Shown here piece by piece: positions 41,447-49,316 of a DNA stretch of 64,000 nt. Every line of letters starts with the position of its first letter. Within the stretch, counting starts at the first letter, position 1. The position numbers and the translations under genes were made by a program. This DNA comes from Paenibacillus apiarius (GTDB lineage: Bacteria; Bacillota; Bacilli; Paenibacillales; Paenibacillaceae). Under the pieces are notes generated by a model, which was not told the DNA's origin, searched no databases, and saw nothing but the letters and a program-made list of their open reading frames with translations. Where the stretch lies: assembly GCF_017052585.1 (NCBI RefSeq), contig NZ_JAFFHZ010000002.1:124001-188000 (forward strand), given 5' to 3'.

Positions 41447-42985
41447 CCTTGTTTTTGCAGTGAACGACAGCATGGTGCCGTACCCGAACAAGCTGATGAA
41501 CACGGAAATAAGACTGTATATAGCTAACATAATCGTCGGCGGAGACCATACTGCTATAAATGCCCACGGCATTCCCCCGAGCAATATGCGCGGCAGCGTC
41601 AGAACCAATACGATGCCAGCTGCAGACATGATCAGAAGCAATGCAAATCCAATAAGCCGTCTGCCAAGCAATGCGGTCCAACTGCGCTGCTGCCTTGCCA
41701 GCTTTCTAATCACCCTTGCCGTCAAAAATAAAAACAATGCGATCAGGCCACCTGCAATAAGGATAATCGCCGATGCTGCTTTATCCAACCTTTGCATTCT
41801 ATCAATTTGATAGGGGGCGCCAACATCCGATCCCTTCCATAATTCCATAACTCCCTGGGTAATGGCGGCTGCGGCATCGCTCATCATGTTCGCCATCACT
41901 GCTACCCCAAGCTGATCATCGCGCTGCATTCTGATAAAAGATGAAAATGTCGGATTTGCCCCAGCATGAAGAATCACATTTCCGTCTTGTCCCGCAACGA
42001 TCCATCCACTGGCATAGTAATTGTTGTCACCAAGAGGCGCCACGGACTGATCGGGGACGTGCGAGTCCTGAATCAGTTTCTTATCGAACGTTCCATAGCC
42101 TAATTGAGTGTTCATCCACTTCGCCATATCATTGGCGCTGCTTATGATATAACCTGCTGGTGTATTGCCGCGATAGACAGGCGGTGTGTACGCTCTGGGT
42201 TTCATGAACCCGAGTCTATAGCCGGTTGCCATCTCGCTGGGCGGGTTGTGCTGAAGACCGGCGAACGAATCTTTCATTCCAATCGGCTCCAAAATCTGCT
42301 GCTTTATATAAGCCTCAAAGGACTGCTTCGTCACATTCTCGATCACAAGTCCCAAAACATCGTAATTGATCGTCGCATATTCGAAAGCGCGGCCCGGTTC
42401 ACGATTCAACTGCTGGCTCAACAAAGCCCGCACGGTTAACTCCAGCGAATTGCCAGCATCGCTGGCTGGTATATATCCAATCGATCCGGCGGGTATTCCG
42501 CTTGTATGATACAGCAAATCATTGAGGGTAATCGTTGCAGGTTTTCCGTTATAAACAAGTTCCAGCCATGGTATATATTTTTTAACATCATCCGTCCTTT
42601 TTACCAATCCGTCCTTTTCTAACTGCAGGATGGCCAGCCCTGTAAAAGCTTTGGTCGTTGAACCTATTTCAAATAAAGTATTGCCGGTCACTGGTGTCTC
42701 CGCATCCAGATCCGCGTAGCCGAAGCCTTTTTGCAGCACCGTTCTCCCCTTTTCCACAATGACCAATGACAGGCCCGGGATTTGGCTGCGAATCCTCTCC
42801 GCTTCGACATACTCCTCTATCCGATGTATTTTTTGCTCTAACGTCTGCCCGTTTCCGATAGTACCGGCACGATCACCCGCTTGCGCATAAGCTGCCATTC
42901 CATTTGCCGCCAACACGCATACAAGCAGGAGCATGCAAGCTGTGATTAAAGTGTATCTTCTTGGATATTTCCTTGAAGTTCTCAT
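41444..42985 (-). CDS. Membrane serine hydrolase, beta-lactamase/class C PBP family
   Basis: 513 aa. A signal-type hydrophobic stretch (about 14-34) is followed by a serine hydrolase domain: catalytic STTK (GSTTKAFTG), a YxN-like ATINYD and HAGAN in place of the third KTG/HxG motif. After residue ~400 there are three or four membrane segments, so the enzyme is anchored with its active site outside. Such proteins are D-alanyl peptidases, esterases or peptide hydrolases; the substrate is not readable. Its ATG overlaps the end of the permease gene by four bases, giving the order regulator-kinase-permease-hydrolase, which suggests a role in coping with a cell-envelope agent. Confidence 0.85.
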   Translation of the reverse strand: MRTSRKYPRRYTLITACMLLLVCVLAANGMAAYAQAGDRAGTIGNGQTLEQKIHRIEEYVEAERIRSQIPGLSLVIVEKGRTVLQKGFGYADLDAETPVTGNTLFEIGSTTKAFTGLAILQLEKDGLVKRTDDVKKYIPWLELVYNGKPATITLNDLLYHTSGIPAGSIGYIPASDAGNSLELTVRALLSQQLNREPGRAFEYATINYDVLGLVIENVTKQSFEAYIKQQILEPIGMKDSFAGLQHNPPSEMATGYRLGFMKPRAYTPPVYRGNTPAGYIISSANDMAKWMNTQLGYGTFDKKLIQDSHVPDQSVAPLGDNNYYASGWIVAGQDGNVILHAGANPTFSSFIRMQRDDQLGVAVMANMMSDAAAAITQGVMELWKGSDVGAPYQIDRMQRLDKAASAIILIAGGLIALFLFLTARVIRKLARQQRSWTALLGRRLIGFALLLIMSAAGIVLVLTLPRILLGGMPWAFIAVWSPPTIMLAIYSLISVFISLFGYGTMLSFTAKTR

Positions 42986-44349
42986 GTTACTCTCCTCTTT
43001 CTTTGCCTATCAATTCCGCGCAGCAGGCTATTCACATAATCGTGGCAGGTAATTAGAAAGTAAATCGTTTGCATAAGCAAATAAACGCCGATTACGATGA
43101 ACGAATAGCTCCAATTGGACAGCATCATGAGCTTATCCAGCACTTTCATCGCGATTAGGGCATGGACGATGCCGACAATGCATGGCACGAAAAATAACAT
43201 ACTCATTTGCATAACAACGATGTGTTGAATTTCATCCTCTGTCAGGCCAATTCGGGACAACGCTTCGCACTGCGCCCGATCCTCCCGGAGCTCTGTGAAC
43301 AGCTTAAAATAAATGATGCTGCCCGCTGCAATGAAGAAGAGCAAACTAATGAACATGCCAATAAACATCGTCAAGGCCATCAAGCTCTGCGCATCTTCGT
43401 ATTGCGTCTTATAACCGTCAAACACTGCTTGTCCCATCATATAAACGGCTCCCGAAGCCGTCACAATAACTGCGCTCAGCATGGAGACAATAAAGAGCAT
43501 TCTGGCGTTATTCTTCATCTTATAATTAAGCTGGGCGACGATAATCAGATTCGTTCTTCTGTAGTACAGGCGATGATTGCTCTGAACGGACCGCAGCAGC
43601 ATGATGCTGAACTGCGTGAACAACAGATAGGTGCCAATCGTCACCGTCACCATGACAGACGGTGCCAACAGAACGAAGTTCGCGCCGTTCATGATTAATG
43701 CCATGCCATAAGCGGCGCCCAAGCAGATGACCGCAAGCACGGCAAGCCACCGCGAGAAGACGGGAGGGCTTCCCGGTTCCTTGGAGGCCTTGAGCATATC
43801 CATGATGCCGGCACGCCCCACCCTCCATGCCGTCCATGCGGATATTGCCCCGAACAAGAGAGAGAAGCCTCCTGCCGTGAGCCACAGCGCCTTCAACGGA
43901 ACGGCAAATGCGATAGGTTCGTTCATATGAAGCAGCACTTCAAGCGCCATATAGAACAGCTTGCTGAACGCAATCCCCAGACCAATGCCTGCCCCGATGG
44001 ACAACAACGCAATCGCCCCATTTTCATAAAGGATAAGTGTGCGCAGCTGCATGCGGGTCATCCCGAATAGCGAGAGCAGGCCGAATTCCTGCTGTCTCGT
44101 TTTCAGAAAAGCCGAATTGGAATAGAGCGCAAATAAAAACGAGAAAATGACAATAATATACTGGCAGAACGTCATCCCTTGCGTAACTTTGCCTGCTGCC
44201 ACGATATGACCGTTCGCTACATCGGGATGAATCAAAAATGCGGTGTAGATGTAAAAAATCATGACAGAAAAAACGCTGCTCATAAAAAAAGCGCTGTACG
44301 ATCGCAAGTTGCCGCGAATGTTGCTGAACGCCAGCGTGCGAAGCGTCAT
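42982..44349 (-). CDS. BceB/FtsX-like ABC transporter permease with very short external loop
   Basis: About 455 aa. The N-terminus (MTLRTLAFSNIRGNLRSYSAFF, here split from the alternative ATG at 44355) and FGLLSLFGMTRMQLRTL match BceB-type peptide-resistance permeases. About ten membrane segments are visible. Typical BceB proteins are about 650 aa with a ~200-residue extracellular domain between segments 7 and 8; here that loop (about GQAVFDGYKTQYEDAQSLM) is only some 20 residues. The start at 44347-44349 overlaps a TGA in the ATGA arrangement usual after the ATPase gene, but no ATPase gene is present. It may need an ATPase from elsewhere or be nonfunctional. Confidence 0.8.
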   Translation of the reverse strand: MTLRTLAFSNIRGNLRSYSAFFMSSVFSVMIFYIYTAFLIHPDVANGHIVAAGKVTQGMTFCQYIIVIFSFLFALYSNSAFLKTRQQEFGLLSLFGMTRMQLRTLILYENGAIALLSIGAGIGLGIAFSKLFYMALEVLLHMNEPIAFAVPLKALWLTAGGFSLLFGAISAWTAWRVGRAGIMDMLKASKEPGSPPVFSRWLAVLAVICLGAAYGMALIMNGANFVLLAPSVMVTVTIGTYLLFTQFSIMLLRSVQSNHRLYYRRTNLIIVAQLNYKMKNNARMLFIVSMLSAVIVTASGAVYMMGQAVFDGYKTQYEDAQSLMALTMFIGMFISLLFFIAAGSIIYFKLFTELREDRAQCEALSRIGLTEDEIQHIVVMQMSMLFFVPCIVGIVHALIAMKVLDKLMMLSNWSYSFIVIGVYLLMQTIYFLITCHDYVNSLLRGIDRQRKRRVT

Positions 44350-44402
44350 CGGCATTCCCTCCCGGCATCCATGCCAATCCTATACGCCCGCGGTACAATC
44401 AT
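44346..44402 (-). pseudogene. 18-codon frame in place of the ABC ATPase gene
   Basis: Between the kinase and the permease, where Bce-type loci carry the ATPase, there is only ATG (44400-44402) with GGGGGG eight bases upstream, 17 further codons (reading MIVPRAYRIG then MDAGRECR) and a TGA that overlaps the permease ATG. Start signal and stop/start coupling look intact while the body is gone, as expected after an in-frame deletion of about 250 codons. It could instead be a chance leader peptide. Confidence 0.45.
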
Positions 44403-44521
44403 AATTTGGTCCCCCCTGTGTCCATTATTTATCAATCTCAACAACGCAAGTATAGATCAGGGTGAACATCGAACCCATCGATTTTCATGACAACAGGCTG
44501 CCTGCAAATCTTACAAAATTG

Positions 44522-45625
44522 TCACTTTGCCCGCTTGTCCATATCCGCCTTGCTGCCAAGAATATGAATGCCGCCCGGATTAAAAGTGACCGTCATCGTC
44601 GTGCCCGCACCCAGCTCCGATTCGGCCGACAAAACGTGCCCCAGCCGGTTGCATATTTGCTTTGCCAAATATAACCCCATCCCCGTCGATTCCCCCGCAG
44701 TTCGTCCATTCTCTCCGGTGAAGAACGGATCGAAGATGCGCGGCATTTCGTAGGGCGCGATTCCGCATCCCTCGTCCGTTACGCTCAGCTTGCCGCTGCC
44801 GTCTCCATTCGGCTCAACGCGGAAAACAAGCTGCTTTGCGCCCGGTTTGCTTTTACTGTATTTAATCGCATTGCTGACGAACTGATTCAGAACGACTCTC
44901 ATCCACTTCTCATCCGTTTCCGCCCAAGCTTCACCCTCCATCTGCGGAAAGATGGAATGACGGATACAGAGACGCTTGTGCGCATTGATCACGGAACGAA
45001 TCAAGTCGTGTATGGGTATGCTCCGGATATGAAGATCCATCTCGAATTTGTCGAGACGCGCTGTATACAGCAGCATCTCCAAGCTTCGCATCATGCGGTC
45101 AGCCTCATCCTGCATGCTGACCATGAACCGCTTCTGCTCGTCCTTGGTCAGGGGAAGCTGCTGCAGCGCTTCCTGCACGAGCATATCGATAACCGACACA
45201 GGTGTTTTCATCTGATGAACCCATTGCAGCACGAAATGATTATGCAGCTCCTGCTGGCGGCGATACGTTCCGAGCTCGTTGAGATATGCGCTATGCTGCT
45301 GCTCCAATACACGCGCGACAAGCTGCTGCTCCTCCGTTGCGATGGATTGCACAGTTGCCGCGGCGTGCAAGTCGCCGGTCATTTCGATCGCATGCTTCAA
45401 TTCCCGGTAATAAGCTTTCTGGCGAATATACTCAATGACCAGCCACAGACAGGTAAATAACAGCGCAAGCGCCACAAAATAGGTTATCGTGCCCGTATTT
45501 ATCATTTGCGGGTAATGTGCATGCTCCAACATCATCAATCCGGCACCAAGTCCGATAATGATTCCGCATAGAATCAGATAGGACAGCCGATCACGCAAAA
45601 ATAAAATGGCCGGGGAGCCCTTCAT
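44522..45625 (-). CDS. Intramembrane-sensing histidine kinase (BceS-like)
   Basis: 367 aa. Two membrane segments (about 14-33 and 47-65) are separated by a loop of only ~13 residues, so there is no extracellular sensor domain; kinases of this class sense flux through a partner BceAB transporter. The phospho-acceptor is His137 in WVHQMKTPVS; the ATPase domain has NQFVSNAIKY, DEGCGIAP and GMGLYLAKQ. Its ATG overlaps the regulator stop by four bases. It precedes the permease and serine hydrolase genes, its likely targets. Confidence 0.9.
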   Translation of the reverse strand: MKGSPAILFLRDRLSYLILCGIIIGLGAGLMMLEHAHYPQMINTGTITYFVALALLFTCLWLVIEYIRQKAYYRELKHAIEMTGDLHAAATVQSIATEEQQLVARVLEQQHSAYLNELGTYRRQQELHNHFVLQWVHQMKTPVSVIDMLVQEALQQLPLTKDEQKRFMVSMQDEADRMMRSLEMLLYTARLDKFEMDLHIRSIPIHDLIRSVINAHKRLCIRHSIFPQMEGEAWAETDEKWMRVVLNQFVSNAIKYSKSKPGAKQLVFRVEPNGDGSGKLSVTDEGCGIAPYEMPRIFDPFFTGENGRTAGESTGMGLYLAKQICNRLGHVLSAESELGAGTTMTVTFNPGGIHILGSKADMDKRAK

Positions 45626-46347
45626 GCATTCGGCTCCTCTCTGTCTGCATCGAGGACCAGCTTATATCCTATGCCTCGAACCGTCGCAATCGCCTTGGGG
45701 AGTCCGAGCTCTTCCAGCTTCTTGCGAAGCCTCGTCACATTCACGGTCAACGTATTATCATCAACGAACTGCACATCGTCCCACAGCGCTTCCAGAAGCT
45801 GATCCCGAGAGACCGTCTTGCCTTGGTGGTTCAAGAAGCATTCAGCCAATAGCTGTTCGTTCTTTGTCAGTTCGATCTTCTGTTGATGCCATGTCAGCTC
45901 ATTACGGCTGAGATTCAGCCGTAAGCCATGCACATTCAGCTCAATCTCAGGCGTTGAAGCCAGTCCAGTCGCAACGGCGTAATCGCCGTATACTCTTCTT
46001 AGCACGCTTTTTACCTTGGCGGTTAACAGATCCAACGGAATCGGCTTGGTAATGTAATCATCGCCGCCATTCTCAATCGCCATCACCTGATCCATCTCTC
46101 CCTCCCGCGCCGATATGAAGATAATCGGCATGCTGGAGCATGACCGGATCTGCCTGCACCAATAGTAGCCGTCGAAATACGGCAAGTTAATATCAAGCAG
46201 CACCAAATGCGGCTCATAGGCCTTCAGTTCTGTCATCAGATCGCGAAATTGCGAGGCGCATGAAGCCTCGAATCCGTACTTCTCCATCGTTCTTTTTAGC
46301 ACTGCTGATATTTGCTCGTCGTCTTCCACAATAAAAATGCGATACAT
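45622..46347 (-). CDS. OmpR-family response regulator (BceR-like)
   Basis: 241 aa. The receiver domain has acidic residues D9-D10, phospho-acceptor Asp52 (LLDINLPYFDG) and a conserved Lys in YITKPIPLDLL. The C-terminal winged helix (about 145-235) includes ELTKNEQLLAECFL and VTRLRKKLEELG. TAGGAGGAA lies a few bases before the ATG. It heads regulator-kinase-permease-hydrolase. A TATAAT at 46477-46482 on the minus strand may be its -10 element; no good -35 was seen. Confidence 0.93.
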   Translation of the reverse strand: MYRIFIVEDDEQISAVLKRTMEKYGFEASCASQFRDLMTELKAYEPHLVLLDINLPYFDGYYWCRQIRSCSSMPIIFISAREGEMDQVMAIENGGDDYITKPIPLDLLTAKVKSVLRRVYGDYAVATGLASTPEIELNVHGLRLNLSRNELTWHQQKIELTKNEQLLAECFLNHQGKTVSRDQLLEALWDDVQFVDDNTLTVNVTRLRKKLEELGLPKAIATVRGIGYKLVLDADREEPNA

Positions 46348-46545
46348 GCACTTCCTCCTAAACGCTTAGCTGCGCAAACCCATTGATTCCTCGAATGAAA
46401 AGCGCACAAAGCCCTCTCCTTGTTCAGTGAAAAGCCATGCCAAAAATAATCAACCCTCACTGAATTGACTTTTTTCATTATACACTATAGGTTTACGACT
46501 CGGCTTTACCGCCTTCGTGGATGGTTTCCTCAGTTGAGGCTATAC

Positions 46546-46574
46546 AAAAAGAACCCCGCAATGACGGGGCTCTT
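46546..46574 (-). terminator. Terminator of acuA
   Basis: On the minus strand AAGAGCCCCG, TCATTG loop and CGGGGTTCTT are followed by a T-run (TTTTTG). It lies about 115 bases after the acuA stop codon. Confidence 0.8.
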
Positions 46575-46687
46575 GTCCTGTTTACTGGGGAGAAGCGCAC
46601 ACTATTGCCGGGCTTGTCTCAGCCGATCGGCGTTGCCATCCTGCCGAATATGAAAGGGATAGAGCGAATGCGAATTGCTCTTACTTA

Positions 46688-47320
46688 TTAATACATAAAA
46701 CTCCGCCGAAATCGGATACGATCGAATTGTTCGACGGACGTTAACGGCACATGCTTGCCGATGCGAACCATGAGGCAGTTGGCCGGATGGGAGCAGATTT
46801 CCGGATCATCGGTCGCATACCTTGCCATGTCCACGCATTTCAGCAACTGTTCGGTCATGCTGCGGTAATCCCATACGCTCAGCTTGCTGTTTTTCAAATC
46901 CCAGTACCAATAATATTCGGTCGCAAACACAATCACATTTTCCATCTGTTCTTCGGCAAAAGCAAGCCGCAGCATCTCTTTGCCCAATCCGAGCGAACGG
47001 TACGAATTGGCAACTTCAATTGCGCCGAACTCGATCAGATCCTCCATCTTTCCTGCCGACCAGGGCTCGTTCTCGTCCGGATAATGGAACGTGACATAAC
47101 CGACAATCGTTGCGCCGTCGCGCGCCACAATAATCCTTCCCTCCGGCAATGCCGCAATGTCCACCAGCGCCTCATGCTGTTCCTTAGGCCTGCGGAAAGT
47201 CATCAGGTCTGGATTCATGCGCATATCGAGCAGCTGTTCAGCTGGAACAGGCCCTTCCACAACAATCACTTTCTGGTTTATTTGCAATAATATAGAATGA
47301 TATAACTTCCTATGCTCCAT
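46688..47320 (-). CDS. acuA: Acetoin utilization acetyltransferase AcuA
   Basis: GNAT-family protein acetyltransferase; in Bacillus subtilis AcuA acetylates and inactivates acetyl-CoA synthetase. The start at 47318-47320 has AGGTGG six bases upstream and yields 210 aa, the family length; a longer in-frame frame to 47449 adds 43 non-family residues. Family features include HEALVDIAALPEGRIIVA, EYYWYWDLKNSKLSVWDYR and ATDDPEICSHPANCLM. In B. subtilis acuA is followed by acuB and acuC; here it stands alone, but the divergent gene pair at 47763-48898 also encodes a CBS-domain protein. Confidence 0.88.
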   Translation of the reverse strand: MEHRKLYHSILLQINQKVIVVEGPVPAEQLLDMRMNPDLMTFRRPKEQHEALVDIAALPEGRIIVARDGATIVGYVTFHYPDENEPWSAGKMEDLIEFGAIEVANSYRSLGLGKEMLRLAFAEEQMENVIVFATEYYWYWDLKNSKLSVWDYRSMTEQLLKCVDMARYATDDPEICSHPANCLMVRIGKHVPLTSVEQFDRIRFRRSFMY

Positions 47321-47762
47321 GGCCGACCACCTGTAATAAGTTGAGGTGCTAGTAAGGACACGCCCAGAAATGACCATTCTGAGTCGCATATCATATTTTA
47401 AGCGACATGTAGAATGAATACAATAGATTTGAATGGATACCATTGCCATTTTTTTCGGAATCGAGAGGCATATTTCAGTAAAAGTTCGATTTAATGAACA
47501 TATGTTCGGAAGGAGTTGGTCGTTTTTTGGCGAATATTCGGGTGTTAAGAAGGATTGTGTCGCGACGAACGGGTCTCATTAGGAAAAGTAGCATCTTTTC
47601 TGTAGGTCTTCAGTCAGACCTCAGGAGTGTTCACTGGTAGCTGGTTTCCCAATTTACTGCTTCCAAGCTCAAAGCTGCTCCTAATCGGGGCGGCTTATTA
47701 TTTCCTTTTCTACGAAGTTCCGACGATGTGCAGTCTTACCCGAACATGAAGGAGAAATCAAA
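47321..47762 (+). promoter_or_regulatory. Divergent intergenic region with structured leader before the CBS-GGDEF operon
   Basis: This 442-base gap holds the promoters of acuA (minus) and of the plus-strand pair. Plus-strand hairpins: AGGTCT/AGACCT (47604-47621, six-base loop) and, closer to the gene, AGCTGCTCC/GGGGCGGCT (47673-47695, five-base loop) followed by TTATTATTTCCTTTTC. The second looks like a terminator 65 bases before the start codon, so the leader could be an attenuator. It matches no riboswitch class that I recognise. Confidence 0.45.
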
Positions 47763-48113
47763 GTGCAGGATAAATTTTTTTATTCCAGGAAAGCAACGCT
47801 CTCTTTAAAAATCTCTGAATTTGAAATTCCGCCAATGCAGGATTTATTAATCATCGGGAAAAAGGCGCCCATCGGTCCGGAAGCGGTAAAGCGAATGGCA
47901 CAGGCACTTTCACCAGAACAATTTACAATCATTAAGTTGGAGCATGCCAAGATTGAAGCGGTATTAATTCGAGACTCCCTTCTCCAAATGCTGGATGAAC
48001 GCGTATTGATGCAAATCATTCTGGAAGAAGCGGATCGGTCGATCAGCGACAACATGGTTCTTCGTTCCGAGTTAAAAATATCGATATCCGTTCAGCGGGA
48101 GGTGGAGTTGTAA
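47763..48113 (+). CDS. Unknown protein preceding the CBS-GGDEF gene
   Basis: 116 aa; the GTG start has AAGGAG nine bases upstream. No membrane segment, signal or motif was recognised. The middle part (APIGPEAVKRMAQALSPEQFTIIKLEHAKIEAVLIRDSLLQML) looks like a small alpha/beta domain. Its TAA stop shares one base with the ATG of the CBS-GGDEF gene, so the two are translationally coupled and probably work together, perhaps with this protein as a partner or sensor of the cyclase. No function can be assigned. Confidence 0.75.
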   Translation: MQDKFFYSRKATLSLKISEFEIPPMQDLLIIGKKAPIGPEAVKRMAQALSPEQFTIIKLEHAKIEAVLIRDSLLQMLDERVLMQIILEEADRSISDNMVLRSELKISISVQREVEL

Positions 48114-48898
48114 TGAAGGTGTCAGATTTCATGTCCACCCCGGTTTATTCGGTTTCATCAGAACGAGGCGTCCAGCACGTTTCCGACTTGATGAATGAAC
48201 TTAAAATCGGTTCGCTGATCGTCATGGAATTTGGGAAAGCGGTAGGGATCATTACCTCTCGGGATATCCGTTCTTCCCATCCCAATCGGATTGTGGCCGA
48301 CGCTATGACTCCTAACCCGATCAGCATTTTGCCTGACGATTTTGCTTGGGATGCTTTGGCAACAATGGAACAACATCATATTGAACGCTTGCCTGTCATC
48401 CATGACGAACAAGTTGTCGGAATCGTGACCCGAGAGACGCTTCAAATCAAACTGAATCAAATCGTAGACCCGTTAACTGGTTTGTACCGCGCGCCCTATA
48501 TCCAACAAATTGGCGAGGATTTGCTGAATCAACGCCACAGCTTCCATCTGCTCTTTATCGATCTCGATAACTACGGCGAAATTAACAAATTGTACGGACA
48601 TCCAGTAGGCGACGACATTCTTATCGAGTTTTCCAATCGCCTGCGGGCGGCCACAGATGAAAGGGATTATCTATGTAGATATGCGGGAGACGAATTTGTT
48701 GTAATAACATGCCGCAATGAGAGCGATGCGATGCGTTTAGGGCATGCGATATCCCGACCCGCCACCATTCATAACGTTAAGGTATCCGCATCGGTCGGAA
48801 TTGCAAACGACAATCTCATTTCCGACTTTTTTTCCCATTCCTTTCGAGAATTAATAAGCAAGGCCAGCCTTTCATCAACTGCCCTAAAACAGAGTTAA
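48113..48898 (+). CDS. CBS-pair diguanylate cyclase-like (GGDEF) protein
   Basis: 261 aa. Two CBS motifs occupy about 1-125 (DFMSTPVYSVSSE; DAMTPNPISILPDD), a module that usually binds adenine nucleotides. The rest is a GGDEF domain: DPLTGLYRAPYI, FIDLDNYGEINKLYGHPVGDDIL and the active-site loop as RYAGDEFVV. The signature is AGDEF, with Ala replacing the first Gly; that variant can be active, so this may be a c-di-GMP synthase gated by a nucleotide. The domain is cytoplasmic with no membrane segment. Coupled to the gene upstream and divergent from acuA. Confidence 0.88.
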   Translation: MKVSDFMSTPVYSVSSERGVQHVSDLMNELKIGSLIVMEFGKAVGIITSRDIRSSHPNRIVADAMTPNPISILPDDFAWDALATMEQHHIERLPVIHDEQVVGIVTRETLQIKLNQIVDPLTGLYRAPYIQQIGEDLLNQRHSFHLLFIDLDNYGEINKLYGHPVGDDILIEFSNRLRAATDERDYLCRYAGDEFVVITCRNESDAMRLGHAISRPATIHNVKVSASVGIANDNLISDFFSHSFRELISKASLSSTALKQS

Positions 48899-48922
48899 CT
48901 ATAGGATACGGTATCCTCATTA

Positions 48923-49220
48923 CTAGATATAGGAATATATCTCTACCACATTCTCATCCGGGTCTCGCACGCATACTGAAGTAATCCTGCCGATTGCTCC
49001 CGTTCGAACAACCGGTCCTTACTTAAGCTGGACGCCGCAGAGCACTAAATGGTGAACGACCTGCTCGAGGCGCTCCGGCCCAACCGACCGAATGCCGCAA
49101 AAGCATCCTTGCGAGCCCATTAGCAATAAAGCCACTTCTTCGTCTCCCCTCTCAAGCTTGGCTTCCATCCGTTTAAAAACAATAAAAAGGCTCGCGGGAG
49201 CGCGTGCCTCTTCGGATAAG
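48923..49220 (-). pseudogene. VOC-family (glyoxalase/bleomycin-resistance-like) remnant
   Basis: The minus strand encodes LEQVVHHLVLCGVQLK, then a TAA (49019-49021), then in the same frame GPVVRTGAIGRITSV and RDPDENVVEIYSYI ending at TAG (48923-48925). The two pieces together form the C-terminal half of a VOC-fold metalloenzyme, and the TAA stands where Glu is usual (GAA to TAA). No N-terminal half or start was found; the upstream part runs into the ATPase gene promoter. So the gene is truncated and nonsense-mutated. Confidence 0.65.
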
Positions 49221-49316
49221 TTTTGGACGAAAAAAAGGTGATTATAGTTAACAAAGCTAGAAATAAAGAATATTGTAATATAGAAATTCTGCACATTATT
49301 GAGGAGGCTGAATTCT

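Noticed and set aside
46594-46612. Sequence resembling the arms of the pbtA-pbtB inverted repeat (GCGCACACTATTGC)
   Set aside because: The match is short and partly mirrored rather than repeated; two places are not enough to claim a dispersed repeat family.
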